From contig JAUZOD010000011.1 of NCBI GenBank assembly GCA_030706635.1, positions 36,109 to 100,108 of the forward strand: DNA of 64,000 nt, in the 5' to 3' direction. The translations under genes and the position numbers were made by a program. The first letter of the stretch is position 1; every line of letters starts with the position of its first letter. Below are positions 35,238-43,205 of the stretch, piece by piece. The notes below the pieces were generated by a model. The model saw only the letters and a list, made by a program, of their open reading frames with translations, was not told the origin of the DNA and did not search any database. The DNA is from Bacteroidota bacterium. GTDB lineage: Bacteria > Bacteroidota > Bacteroidia > Chitinophagales > Chitinophagaceae.

Positions 35238-36482
35238 TCAGCTAAACCTTTCGGGATCGAATATCGCAATGGGCAAAGAAGTTGTTTTTTCATTTGCCAG
35301 GTCGGCTACGATTTTCCCACTTGCTGGCCCAAGGCTCAGGCCAGACATGGCATGTCCACCCGAGAAGATCAGGTTTTTCCATTTTTTACTACGGCCGAGG
35401 TAGGGCAATCCATCCGGCGAACAGGGCCGGAATCCATACCAGATATCTTCTACGGCCGGCAGGGGAACCTTCAGATTGGGGAAATAAAGCGGAATTGAAT
35501 CCAGGATACCTTTAACCCGGTTCAGGTTAATGCGGTCATTCACGGGCGCAATTTCCATGGTTCCGCCATACCGCATATAACCATTCATGGGTGTGATGGC
35601 CACTTTTGCTTCGCTAAGAATGGCCGGTATCTGTAATTCTTTTTCCGGTAAAAATTGGGTGACCGAGTAGCCCTTTCCAGGCATAAGGGGAATATGGACA
35701 TCCGCCATCCTGCCTAGAAAGGGTAGCCAGGCTCCGCCGGTGATCACCACCAGGTCGCCTTCAAAATCTCCCCTGCTTGTCAGGATTTTTTCTATTCTTC
35801 CTTTACCGGTCTGCATTCCGGTAACCTCGCAATGGGGCATAAACAGGGCTCCTCCGTTTTGCAAAGACTGCCGGAGTTGCTGCATTAATTTCTTCGGGTA
35901 GAGGTGCGCATCAGAACGATAATGAACCGCACCCAAAACATCGAGTTCCACTGCTGGCTCCTGCATCTGCGCTTCCTGCCGGCTCAGTATACTCACGTCC
36001 AAACCAAGCCTGACGGCGGTTTCCCGCAGATGAATTTCCTCGGCTTCCTTTTTTTTCGTCTTGTAATACATCACGATCCCTTTCCTTTCCAGCGCAAAAT
36101 TGAACCCCGGCTGTTCCGAGAGTTCTTCATACAATTGTCTGCTGTACAGATTCAGGGCGCAGAGAAAGGGACCGGCCGCATCTGCATGTTTCTGATTGGC
36201 ACTACGGATAAAGCGCAGACCCCATTTCAGTAAATCCGGATTAAATGAAGGCTTAATATAAAAAGGGCTTTTTGAATTCAGCATCCACCGAAAACCCCGG
36301 GCAATAATGCCGGGTGAAGCCAGCGGCACGAAATGACTGGGCACGATCATGCCGGCATTGCCGTAGGAACAATTATCCTCCAGATCACCCTTCTCAAGAA
36401 TGATAATCTCCCAGCCGGTCTGTTGCAGATAGTAGCCAGCACACAATCCCATGATGCCCGCACCGACGATTACTGCTTTCAT
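35238..36482 (-). CDS. FAD-dependent D-amino acid oxidoreductase, probable D-hydroxyproline dehydrogenase
   Basis: A 414-residue DadA/DAO-type flavoprotein. The FAD-binding GxGxxG motif is at the extreme N-terminus (AVIVGAGIMGLCAGYYL) with the following ILEKGDLEDNCSYGNAGMI typical of DadA; the C-terminal GFRPCSPDGLPYLGRS and SGGHAMSGLSLGPASGKIVA close the FAD site. In hydroxyproline catabolism the enzyme oxidises cis-4-hydroxy-D-proline to 1-pyrroline-4-hydroxy-2-carboxylate. Here it follows the 4-hydroxyproline-type epimerase by 13 bp in the same direction, a strong contextual argument. Alternatives are D-proline or general D-amino acid dehydrogenase. Confidence 0.85.
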   Translation of the reverse strand: MKAVIVGAGIMGLCAGYYLQQTGWEIIILEKGDLEDNCSYGNAGMIVPSHFVPLASPGIIARGFRWMLNSKSPFYIKPSFNPDLLKWGLRFIRSANQKHADAAGPFLCALNLYSRQLYEELSEQPGFNFALERKGIVMYYKTKKKEAEEIHLRETAVRLGLDVSILSRQEAQMQEPAVELDVLGAVHYRSDAHLYPKKLMQQLRQSLQNGGALFMPHCEVTGMQTGKGRIEKILTSRGDFEGDLVVITGGAWLPFLGRMADVHIPLMPGKGYSVTQFLPEKELQIPAILSEAKVAITPMNGYMRYGGTMEIAPVNDRINLNRVKGILDSIPLYFPNLKVPLPAVEDIWYGFRPCSPDGLPYLGRSKKWKNLIFSGGHAMSGLSLGPASGKIVADLANEKTTSLPIAIFDPERFS

Positions 36483-36495
36483 TAATAGAATTTAT

Positions 36496-37497
36496 TCAGA
36501 GAACCTGGAAGCCATGGGCAAAAGGATCATCTTCGTCAATAATAATCGTGTTGTAGCCGTATACTTTTGCCCAGCCTTCTATACTGGGCACGATTGCTGG
36601 TTTGCCGCACATTGACGTCTCCATTTCAATGCGTCCGGTGAAACGGGAACCGATAATACTTTCGTGGATGAACTCCTCTCCCTTTTTCAGTTTACCCTTC
36701 GCATACCATTGCGCCATACGGGCTGATGTGCCCGTGCCACAGGGTGACCGGTCAATGGCTTTATCTCCATAGAAAACGGCGTTCCGTGCAGAAGCTTCCG
36801 GGCCTAGTGTCTTCCCGGTCCATAACAGATGGCTAAGTCCCCGGATATTGTCATTTTCCGGATGAATGAATTCATGTTGCCGGTTCAGGTGATCGCGGCA
36901 GGCCCGGCTCCAGCTAATCAGCTGATCAGTTTTAAAGAATTCGAGTCCTGGAAAATTCTCCTGAACATCCACGATTGCATAAAAATTACCGCCATACGAT
37001 ACATCCACACGCAGCCTTCCCAGGTCCGGGCAATCGACTTCCAGATTCTCCGCAAAAAGAAAAGAAGTTACATTAGTCAGTCGGACGGACTGTACTTTAT
37101 TCCCGGTCTGCCGGTATTCCACCGAGATGAGCCCGGCTGGGGTTTCCAAACGAAGCTTACCAGGTTGTCTGGGAATGATCAAGCCTTCTTCAACGGCAAT
37201 CGTTACGGTTCCGATGGTCCCATGTCCGCACATGGGCAGGCAACCGCTCGTCTCTATAAACAAAACCCCCGCGTCGTTTTGGGGGTCCTGAGGTGGGTAA
37301 AGTATACTGCCACTCATCATATCATGACCGCGGGGTTCGAACATGAGCCCTTTCCGGATCCAGTCATGCTTCTCCAAAAAACAAAGCCGCTTTTCCATCA
37401 TGGAATCGCCTTCCAGAAAGGGTCCCCCGCCCGCAACTACGCGTACCGGATTACCACAGGTATGCGCGTCTATACAAAAAAACGTTTTTGAAGCCAT
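36496..37497 (-). CDS. 4-hydroxyproline 2-epimerase (proline racemase family)
   Basis: A 333-residue cytosolic enzyme. Both catalytic cysteines of the racemase/epimerase class are present: C90 in CLPMCGHGTIG and C253 in DRSPCGTGTSAR. Dehydratases of the same family (trans-3-hydroxyproline) replace the first cysteine by Ser/Thr, so they are excluded. Epimerases convert trans-4-hydroxy-L-proline to cis-4-hydroxy-D-proline. The adjacent D-amino-acid oxidoreductase and divergent AraC regulator fit the standard hydroxyproline cluster. Proline racemase activity is the main alternative. Confidence 0.88.
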   Translation of the reverse strand: MASKTFFCIDAHTCGNPVRVVAGGGPFLEGDSMMEKRLCFLEKHDWIRKGLMFEPRGHDMMSGSILYPPQDPQNDAGVLFIETSGCLPMCGHGTIGTVTIAVEEGLIIPRQPGKLRLETPAGLISVEYRQTGNKVQSVRLTNVTSFLFAENLEVDCPDLGRLRVDVSYGGNFYAIVDVQENFPGLEFFKTDQLISWSRACRDHLNRQHEFIHPENDNIRGLSHLLWTGKTLGPEASARNAVFYGDKAIDRSPCGTGTSARMAQWYAKGKLKKGEEFIHESIIGSRFTGRIEMETSMCGKPAIVPSIEGWAKVYGYNTIIIDEDDPFAHGFQVL

Positions 37498-37663
37498 GGA
37501 AGAAATTAAGCTGCTTGCAAAATTAGCCGGTTGGTTGTCACTGCCCTTGCCGGGGAATCACTGATTCTGACCGGATATTATCCCAAATACGGGCAGGAAG
37601 ACAAAATACGACTAATATCTGACCATTTTTAAAGATCAATCCCTATATTCATCCATTCATCGT

Positions 37664-38533
37664 ATGAAAATTCTACAATTCACCATACCGGTCAGTCACG
37701 ATAAAAGCATCATCCTTAAAAATGATGTGCTGCCGTATTTCTATCCCTACCTGCACCGGCATGATGAAATCCAGTTGACCTGGGTGCAAAAAGGGGAAGG
37801 CACCATCGTAGTGGACAGCAATATGCACGCTTTCCGGTCGAATGAGATTTACTGGGTGGGCGCCAATCGTCCGCATATCCTTAAAAGTGATGTTTCCTAT
37901 TTTGCCGCCAAAAGTAAAAAGCGGTGTTCTTCACTAACACTCTTTTTCAATCCTTCCGGAAAACTGGCCCCCTTTTTCGATTTGCCGGAAATGAAAACCA
38001 TCAGGGATTTTTTATTCCGCTGTAATTCCGGAGCTAAAATACCCGATGAAAAGGTTACCGAATTTTCTAATAAAATGCTTTGTATTAGAAACACAGCCGG
38101 TGTTGAACAGTTAACCCATTTTATTGAGCTCCTTCATGCCTTGTCAAAAATAAAGAACCTGGAAATCCTTTCCTACTCAAAGCCGCTGCCTTACAGCGAA
38201 TCCGATGGTATCCGCATCGGTTCCCTGTATAATTTCATCATGCAGAATTACAGCAAACCCATCTCGCTCAATGATGCCGCCATGCAGGTGCACATGACGC
38301 CGCATGCGTTTTGCCGGTATTTCAAAAAACACACGCTGCATACTTTTTTGTCTTTTTTAAACGAGGTGAGGATAAATGAAGCCTGCAAGATGCTTACGGA
38401 AGGATCACGGGAAGGGATAGCCGCCGTGGCCTACAACTGCGGTTTTAACAGCGTAACCAATTTTAATCGTGTTTTTAAAAGCATCATTGGCAAATCTCCC
38501 AGCAATTACTTAACTGATTTCTATGAAATGTAG
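37664..38533 (+). CDS. AraC family transcriptional regulator
   Basis: A 289-residue regulator: N-terminal cupin-like sensor domain (YLHRHDEIQLTWVQKGEGTI, residues ~23-42) and a C-terminal double helix-turn-helix (ISLNDAAMQVHMTPHAFCRY and IAAVAYNCGFNSVTNFNRVF). It is divergent from the epimerase gene (166 bp apart) and converges on aminopeptidase P with 7 bp between stops, so it is flanked on both sides by genes it probably controls. Two copies of TCTGACC lie 52 bp (five helical turns) apart at 37566 and 37618 in the shared promoter region; these are possible direct-repeat half sites. The likely effector is hydroxyproline or a pathway intermediate. Confidence 0.92.
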   Translation: MKILQFTIPVSHDKSIILKNDVLPYFYPYLHRHDEIQLTWVQKGEGTIVVDSNMHAFRSNEIYWVGANRPHILKSDVSYFAAKSKKRCSSLTLFFNPSGKLAPFFDLPEMKTIRDFLFRCNSGAKIPDEKVTEFSNKMLCIRNTAGVEQLTHFIELLHALSKIKNLEILSYSKPLPYSESDGIRIGSLYNFIMQNYSKPISLNDAAMQVHMTPHAFCRYFKKHTLHTFLSFLNEVRINEACKMLTEGSREGIAAVAYNCGFNSVTNFNRVFKSIIGKSPSNYLTDFYEM

Positions 38534-38540
38534 CGGGAAA

Positions 38541-39941
38541 CTAGTTGCTGGTTAATGAATTCCTCAGTGTTTCTATTCCACCGGCAGTCCTGGGCAGGGT
38601 TCTGCCCAGCAGTTTCGCCGCATCAGCGGTTATACAAAAATTCTCTTCGATTCTGATTCCGCCAAAATCTTTGTATTCATCCACTTTATCGTAATTGATA
38701 AATTCTAAAAATCTGTTTTCCGATCTTCGCAGATCAATCAACGAAGGAATAAAATAAAGTCCGGGCTCTACGGTAATGACAAATCCCGGCTCCAGAGGCC
38801 TTCCCATCCGTAAGGATCTTAATCCAAACTCAGTACTTTGCTTCAGCTGATCGGTATAACCGACATATTGCTCACCGAGGTTTTCCATATCGTGGGTATC
38901 CAGCCCCAGCATATGCCCGAGCCCGCAAGGAAAGAAAACAGTATGTGCTCCGGCCGCGACCGCTTCACGCTTATCTCCTTTCATTAAACCCAGCTGCTGC
39001 AGGCCCTCCACCAGTTTTTCACAGGCAGAAAGATGAACCTCTTTAAAGGGCTTGCCTGGCTTTAGTTGATCTGTTGCCGCCACATGCGCGTTTAAGACGA
39101 TGTCATAAATTTCTTTTTGCTTGCTGGCAAATGTTTCATTTACCGGAAAGGTCCTTGTTAAATCCCCGCAATAATGCATTGCTGTTTCAGCCCCGCAGTC
39201 GCTCAGAACAAGTTCTCCTCCGTGTAGGATCCGGGTGCTGTAATGATTGTGCAATATCTGGCCATTGACTGTAAGAATGATGGGAAATGCGAGGCTTCCA
39301 CCGGCGCCCAGGGCTACCGAATGCATTTTGCCGGCGACCTGTGCTTCGCTAATCCCCTCCTTTCCAAATTGGAGAGCGGCCAATTGCATATCAATGGTCA
39401 GATCAACTGCTTTTTCCAGCTCGGCTAACTCTTCTGCCGATTTAGCCGATCTCTGGGAAACGATGGCCCTGATCAGATCAATAGAATGTTTTCCAATGGT
39501 TGTATTTAAAAACCTGCCTAGTAAAAAATCTAATTTCTCCTGATGCTCTGCCCGGTACGGGGGCAGGAAATGAATCTTTCTTCCCTGACCGGCTGCCGAC
39601 TGAATAACGGTTTGCAACTGGTTGCCCGGGTTAACCACCGCAACACCCACCCGGTCTGACTGCAACTGCAGCGGTTCCTGATATCCCGTCCAAACCGTCT
39701 GTTCTACAGACAGATCATCTCCGAATATCATTTCCCGGTGATTGTCAATATCCAAAACAGCCGCAAGACCAGGCCGGTCAATACCAAAAAAATAGAGAAA
39801 GGAACTGTCCTGACGGAAGGGATAACAATTGTCTTTGTAAGACATACCTGTTTCTTCATTACCCAACATAAGAATCAACCCGCCACCGATATCATTCTTT
39901 AATTTCTGTCTGCGTTCGATATACGTTCTGGTTTCAAACAT
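38541..39941 (-). CDS. pepP: Aminopeptidase P family Xaa-Pro aminopeptidase (M24B)
   Basis: A 466-residue peptidase without signal peptide, so cytosolic. It cleaves the N-terminal residue from peptides with proline (and often hydroxyproline) in second position. The N-terminal aminopeptidase P domain (residues 1-~170) is followed by the pita-bread domain with the metal ligands: DCGAETAMHYCGDLTRTF (two Asp), HMLGLDTHDM (His), TVEPGLYF and RIEENFCIT (two Glu). It is the last gene of the DPP IV - serine ammonia-lyase - M1 - aminopeptidase P run, 10 bp after the M1 gene. This specificity is expected for Pro/Hyp-rich substrates. Confidence 0.92.
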   Translation of the reverse strand: MFETRTYIERRQKLKNDIGGGLILMLGNEETGMSYKDNCYPFRQDSSFLYFFGIDRPGLAAVLDIDNHREMIFGDDLSVEQTVWTGYQEPLQLQSDRVGVAVVNPGNQLQTVIQSAAGQGRKIHFLPPYRAEHQEKLDFLLGRFLNTTIGKHSIDLIRAIVSQRSAKSAEELAELEKAVDLTIDMQLAALQFGKEGISEAQVAGKMHSVALGAGGSLAFPIILTVNGQILHNHYSTRILHGGELVLSDCGAETAMHYCGDLTRTFPVNETFASKQKEIYDIVLNAHVAATDQLKPGKPFKEVHLSACEKLVEGLQQLGLMKGDKREAVAAGAHTVFFPCGLGHMLGLDTHDMENLGEQYVGYTDQLKQSTEFGLRSLRMGRPLEPGFVITVEPGLYFIPSLIDLRRSENRFLEFINYDKVDEYKDFGGIRIEENFCITADAAKLLGRTLPRTAGGIETLRNSLTSN

Positions 39942-39951
39942 GTTCGTTCAT

Positions 39952-41640
39952 TTATTTCTGCACCCGCTTTACAAGTATGTAAAAATTGTCATCCACCCTG
40001 AGATCGGAAAGATCCGCCACGCCCGCGGCTATTTTCCTCCAGGAATCTGCCGGTCTTATTAAGCTGTAATTTTCCGGGAACAACATGACCTTTACCGGCA
40101 TATTGAATCCTTTTACCACGTGGGTCCACCGGTAATAGAGAAATTGATGATCCAGCCTGTATTCCAAAACAGGAATTTCGGTCGTGGTCAGGTATTGTTC
40201 GAACACTTTGCTGAGGTCGACGCCGGAAGCCTCGCTCATATACCGCCAGATTTGACGACTGCTTACTGTCTGATGCCAGAATCTGGCATTTAAGCCACGT
40301 AAAACACTCCTCCATTTTTCATCATCCCCGATGATCTGACGAATGGTATGCAGCATATTGCCCCCTTTATTATACATGTCGCCAGAGCCCTCATCGTGCA
40401 CACCATATTGACCGATCACGGGCCTGTCATTTTTAACATTGCGGGTGCCCTCAACATAGGTAGCGCCTGCACTTTTACCAAAAAGTGATTCAACATACAG
40501 GTTTTCTGAATAGTTCGCAAAGCTCTCGTGTATCCACATATCGGCAATATCCTTATTGGTGATATTATTACCAAACCATTCATGAGCACTTTCATGCACG
40601 ATGATAAAATCAAATTTGAGCCCCCACCCTGTTTTTGAAAGATCGCGGCCCAAATATCCGTTTTCATACCGGTTGCCATAAGTTACCGCACTCTGATGTT
40701 CCATTCCTAAATACGGCGCTTCAATCAGTTTATAGCCATCCCTGTACCAGGGATATGGACCAAACCAATGCTCGAAACACTGCAACATGGAGCGAACCTG
40801 AGTGAATTGTTTTTTTGCCTTATCCAGGTTGTACGCTAGTGGCCAGAAATCCAGACTCAGCGCTCCCTGCTCGCCCTGGTATGTTTCTGTATAGTGCGCA
40901 TACTGCCCCGCGTTAATGGAAACATCATAGTTATTGATAGGATTATTTACAAACCATTCGTAAGTGGTTGTGCCATCTCCGTTATTTACGGTGCTTCGCA
41001 AACGTCCGTTTGAAACATCCATGAGCTGGTCGGGTACGGTAATGGCAATCCGCTGGCTATCCGGCTCGTCTGATTCAATATCCTTACAGGGCCACCAGAT
41101 ACTAGCGCCGACGGTTTGGCAGGCGGTTGAAATAAAAGGATTCCCGAGGCTATCTCTCTTCCAGATAAAACCCCCGCTCCAGGGCGGGTTTTTAGAGATC
41201 TCCGGTTTGCCGTGATAATAAACAGCGACGGTTTCATGTGCATTCCTTTTTTGGCGCCTGACCAATTGAACAAAAAAAGCATTCCCGTCCCGGACAAACT
41301 GAAGCCGCTTTCCGTCTTGCACAATGCTGTCCATTTCCAAGGGCATCCTAAGATCGATTTGCATCGCACTTTCCGATTTCAATACTTTGTAGGTAATTAG
41401 ATTATATCCGGAAATGGCACTGTCTTCGAGATTTATTTTTACGTGAAGATCGTAAAAGCTCACATCCCACCAGGCTCTTTGCGGCGTAATGGATCCACGG
41501 AGCGTGTCGGCATGAGTAAATACCCTGACCTGAGGCTGTCCGCTGGTTCTGAACGGAATGAAAAAAAGCCCAGATAGTACCGGCAGGAATATTAGCCGCA
41601 CTGTTCTAACAGCTTTTAAAAAACGATTGCGGCTGTTCAT
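39952..41640 (-). CDS. Exported M1 family zinc aminopeptidase (second copy)
   Basis: A 562-residue protein with signal sequence (cleaved near FRTSGQ). Zinc site H349-E350-x-x-H353 in HESAHEWFGN and E372 in WIHESFANYSE; the upstream exopeptidase motif is YLGMEHQSAV (GxMEx variant). It is distinct from the copy at 15191. The start codon lies inside the 3' end of the serine ammonia-lyase gene (35-bp overlap), which suggests translational coupling. It probably trims N-terminal residues of oligopeptides in the periplasm. Confidence 0.92.
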   Translation of the reverse strand: MNSRNRFLKAVRTVRLIFLPVLSGLFFIPFRTSGQPQVRVFTHADTLRGSITPQRAWWDVSFYDLHVKINLEDSAISGYNLITYKVLKSESAMQIDLRMPLEMDSIVQDGKRLQFVRDGNAFFVQLVRRQKRNAHETVAVYYHGKPEISKNPPWSGGFIWKRDSLGNPFISTACQTVGASIWWPCKDIESDEPDSQRIAITVPDQLMDVSNGRLRSTVNNGDGTTTYEWFVNNPINNYDVSINAGQYAHYTETYQGEQGALSLDFWPLAYNLDKAKKQFTQVRSMLQCFEHWFGPYPWYRDGYKLIEAPYLGMEHQSAVTYGNRYENGYLGRDLSKTGWGLKFDFIIVHESAHEWFGNNITNKDIADMWIHESFANYSENLYVESLFGKSAGATYVEGTRNVKNDRPVIGQYGVHDEGSGDMYNKGGNMLHTIRQIIGDDEKWRSVLRGLNARFWHQTVSSRQIWRYMSEASGVDLSKVFEQYLTTTEIPVLEYRLDHQFLYYRWTHVVKGFNMPVKVMLFPENYSLIRPADSWRKIAAGVADLSDLRVDDNFYILVKRVQK

Positions 41641-43183
41641 TTAATTTTTCTTCAATTTTCTTTGCCGCCCTGGTCACGGAGAGTCCGCCAAGATTGGTAC
41701 ACCTCAGGGTATGATGGATTTCGTTGCCCACTTTCTGCATCGTTTCGATCACTTCATCCAGAGAAATCAAATGATCATAGTCGGATAAAGCCATATTGGC
41801 GCAGGATACCGCGTTGGTCGCTGCCATTACATTTCGCCCCAGGCAGGGTGCTTCCACCCGGTTTCCGATAGGATCACAAATCAAACCCAGGGAATTCTGT
41901 AACGCCAGGGAAGCGGCGGCAATAGATTGCAAAAGCGATCCCTTCGCCATGCCCACCAGCGCAGCAGCAGCCATCCCTGAACCGGAGCCACATTCCGCCA
42001 TGCAGCCCCCCACCTCAGCGGCAAACGTGGCGTGCGCCGCAATAAAAACGCCGATAAGACCCGCAGCCAGCATGGCTTTTACGGTGTCCTCTTCCGTCAT
42101 GTGGAGAGAAGAAGCTGTTCCGAAGATGGCGCCGGGCAAAGCACCGCAGGAGCCGGCTGTAGGGGCCGCGACAATCACCCCCATGGAACTTTTTACCTCC
42201 ATCATGGCAGACACATACATGATAATGGTGTTGTTCACATCGCCGCCGATTAACCGGTTATTGTTTAATTGCTTTTGCAGTTGCACGGATTGGCTGCCCA
42301 AAATCCGGTCAGCATATTTCGTCCCTCTTAAACCCGACTGAATAGACTGGTCCATGATGCGCACAATGGCCAGCATCTTCTCCATCACCTCCTGATGTGT
42401 GATATTGCCCCGGGCGCTCTCATAAGTTACGGCGAGTTCCCAAAGGTCCATGCCCTTATCCTGATTGAAGTCAAGCATCCCCGCGCAGGTGATAAAAGGC
42501 ACCCGGAGATCTTTTCTGGCCATCACCGGAAGTACCGGAGAAAGTTTTTTGATGAAAAGAACCTGGCCCGTGGCCATCAGTTCCTGGCATATAGCCGTAT
42601 CCGGGAATTGCTGGGATTTAATTTCTATAAATGGCAGGTCCCCTGAATGGACTGAAAGCTCATCGTAATCCAGGGATCCTTTTAGAAAGGGCAAAAGACT
42701 TTCCGGTGACTTACAATAAATAAGGGTTTCACAAAAATCACCGGCCATGGAAACTTCAGCACCATCGATGGAAATGACTTCGATCATGCCCCCGCCGGTC
42801 GAAATCGCTGTTATTCGCCGCGATTCTTCCTTGTTACTCAGGGTTATCCGGTAGGTGTTCGGGTGGCTTGCCCCGATATCGAGGATTTCTATTTCCACGG
42901 TTATGCCGGCGAGGTTAATATACCGCTCTGACTCGGGCAATCTTTCATCGAACGCCTCCCAGCCGAGAAAACCACCAAACAACCCCATGTCAGAACCCTG
43001 GCTTTTATGGGTAGTGGCGAGCGAGCCTTTCGGATCAAATTCTATCAGGATATGATTTATTTTCTCCGACATTAAATCCCGGCAGAGCCTGCCGATCCGC
43101 AGCGAAGCCGCGCAATGGGAACTGGATGGCCCCCGCATGACCGGACCGATCACGTCGTTGAAGATACTGGGATAACTATTCAT
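41606..43183 (-). CDS. L-serine ammonia-lyase, single-chain iron-sulfur type
   Basis: A 525-residue cytosolic enzyme that converts L-serine to pyruvate and ammonia. The N-terminal beta part starts with SIFNDVIGPVMRGPSSSH and the C-terminal alpha part has APTAGSCGALPGAIFG, CGSGSGMAAAALVG and CDPIGNRVEAPCLGRN, which supply the [4Fe-4S] cysteines. Fusion of both parts is the usual one-chain form. It lies 22 bp after the DPP IV gene and overlaps the M1 gene. A serine-degrading step in a peptidase operon fits a serine-rich substrate such as extensin (Ser-Hyp repeats). Confidence 0.93.
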   Translation of the reverse strand: MNSYPSIFNDVIGPVMRGPSSSHCAASLRIGRLCRDLMSEKINHILIEFDPKGSLATTHKSQGSDMGLFGGFLGWEAFDERLPESERYINLAGITVEIEILDIGASHPNTYRITLSNKEESRRITAISTGGGMIEVISIDGAEVSMAGDFCETLIYCKSPESLLPFLKGSLDYDELSVHSGDLPFIEIKSQQFPDTAICQELMATGQVLFIKKLSPVLPVMARKDLRVPFITCAGMLDFNQDKGMDLWELAVTYESARGNITHQEVMEKMLAIVRIMDQSIQSGLRGTKYADRILGSQSVQLQKQLNNNRLIGGDVNNTIIMYVSAMMEVKSSMGVIVAAPTAGSCGALPGAIFGTASSLHMTEEDTVKAMLAAGLIGVFIAAHATFAAEVGGCMAECGSGSGMAAAALVGMAKGSLLQSIAAASLALQNSLGLICDPIGNRVEAPCLGRNVMAATNAVSCANMALSDYDHLISLDEVIETMQKVGNEIHHTLRCTNLGGLSVTRAAKKIEEKLNEQPQSFFKSC

Positions 43184-43205
43184 ACATTTTCATTTTGACG
43201 ACCCA

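Noticed and set aside
34984..35403. 139-codon + strand frame partly upstream of and partly antisense to the D-amino-acid oxidoreductase
   Set aside because: Its second half is the shadow of a clear enzyme gene; the first half is low-complexity hydrophobic AT-rich translation with no family signature.
41796..42341. 181-codon + strand frame antisense to serine ammonia-lyase
   Set aside because: Ala/Pro-rich shadow of the Fe-S enzyme gene.
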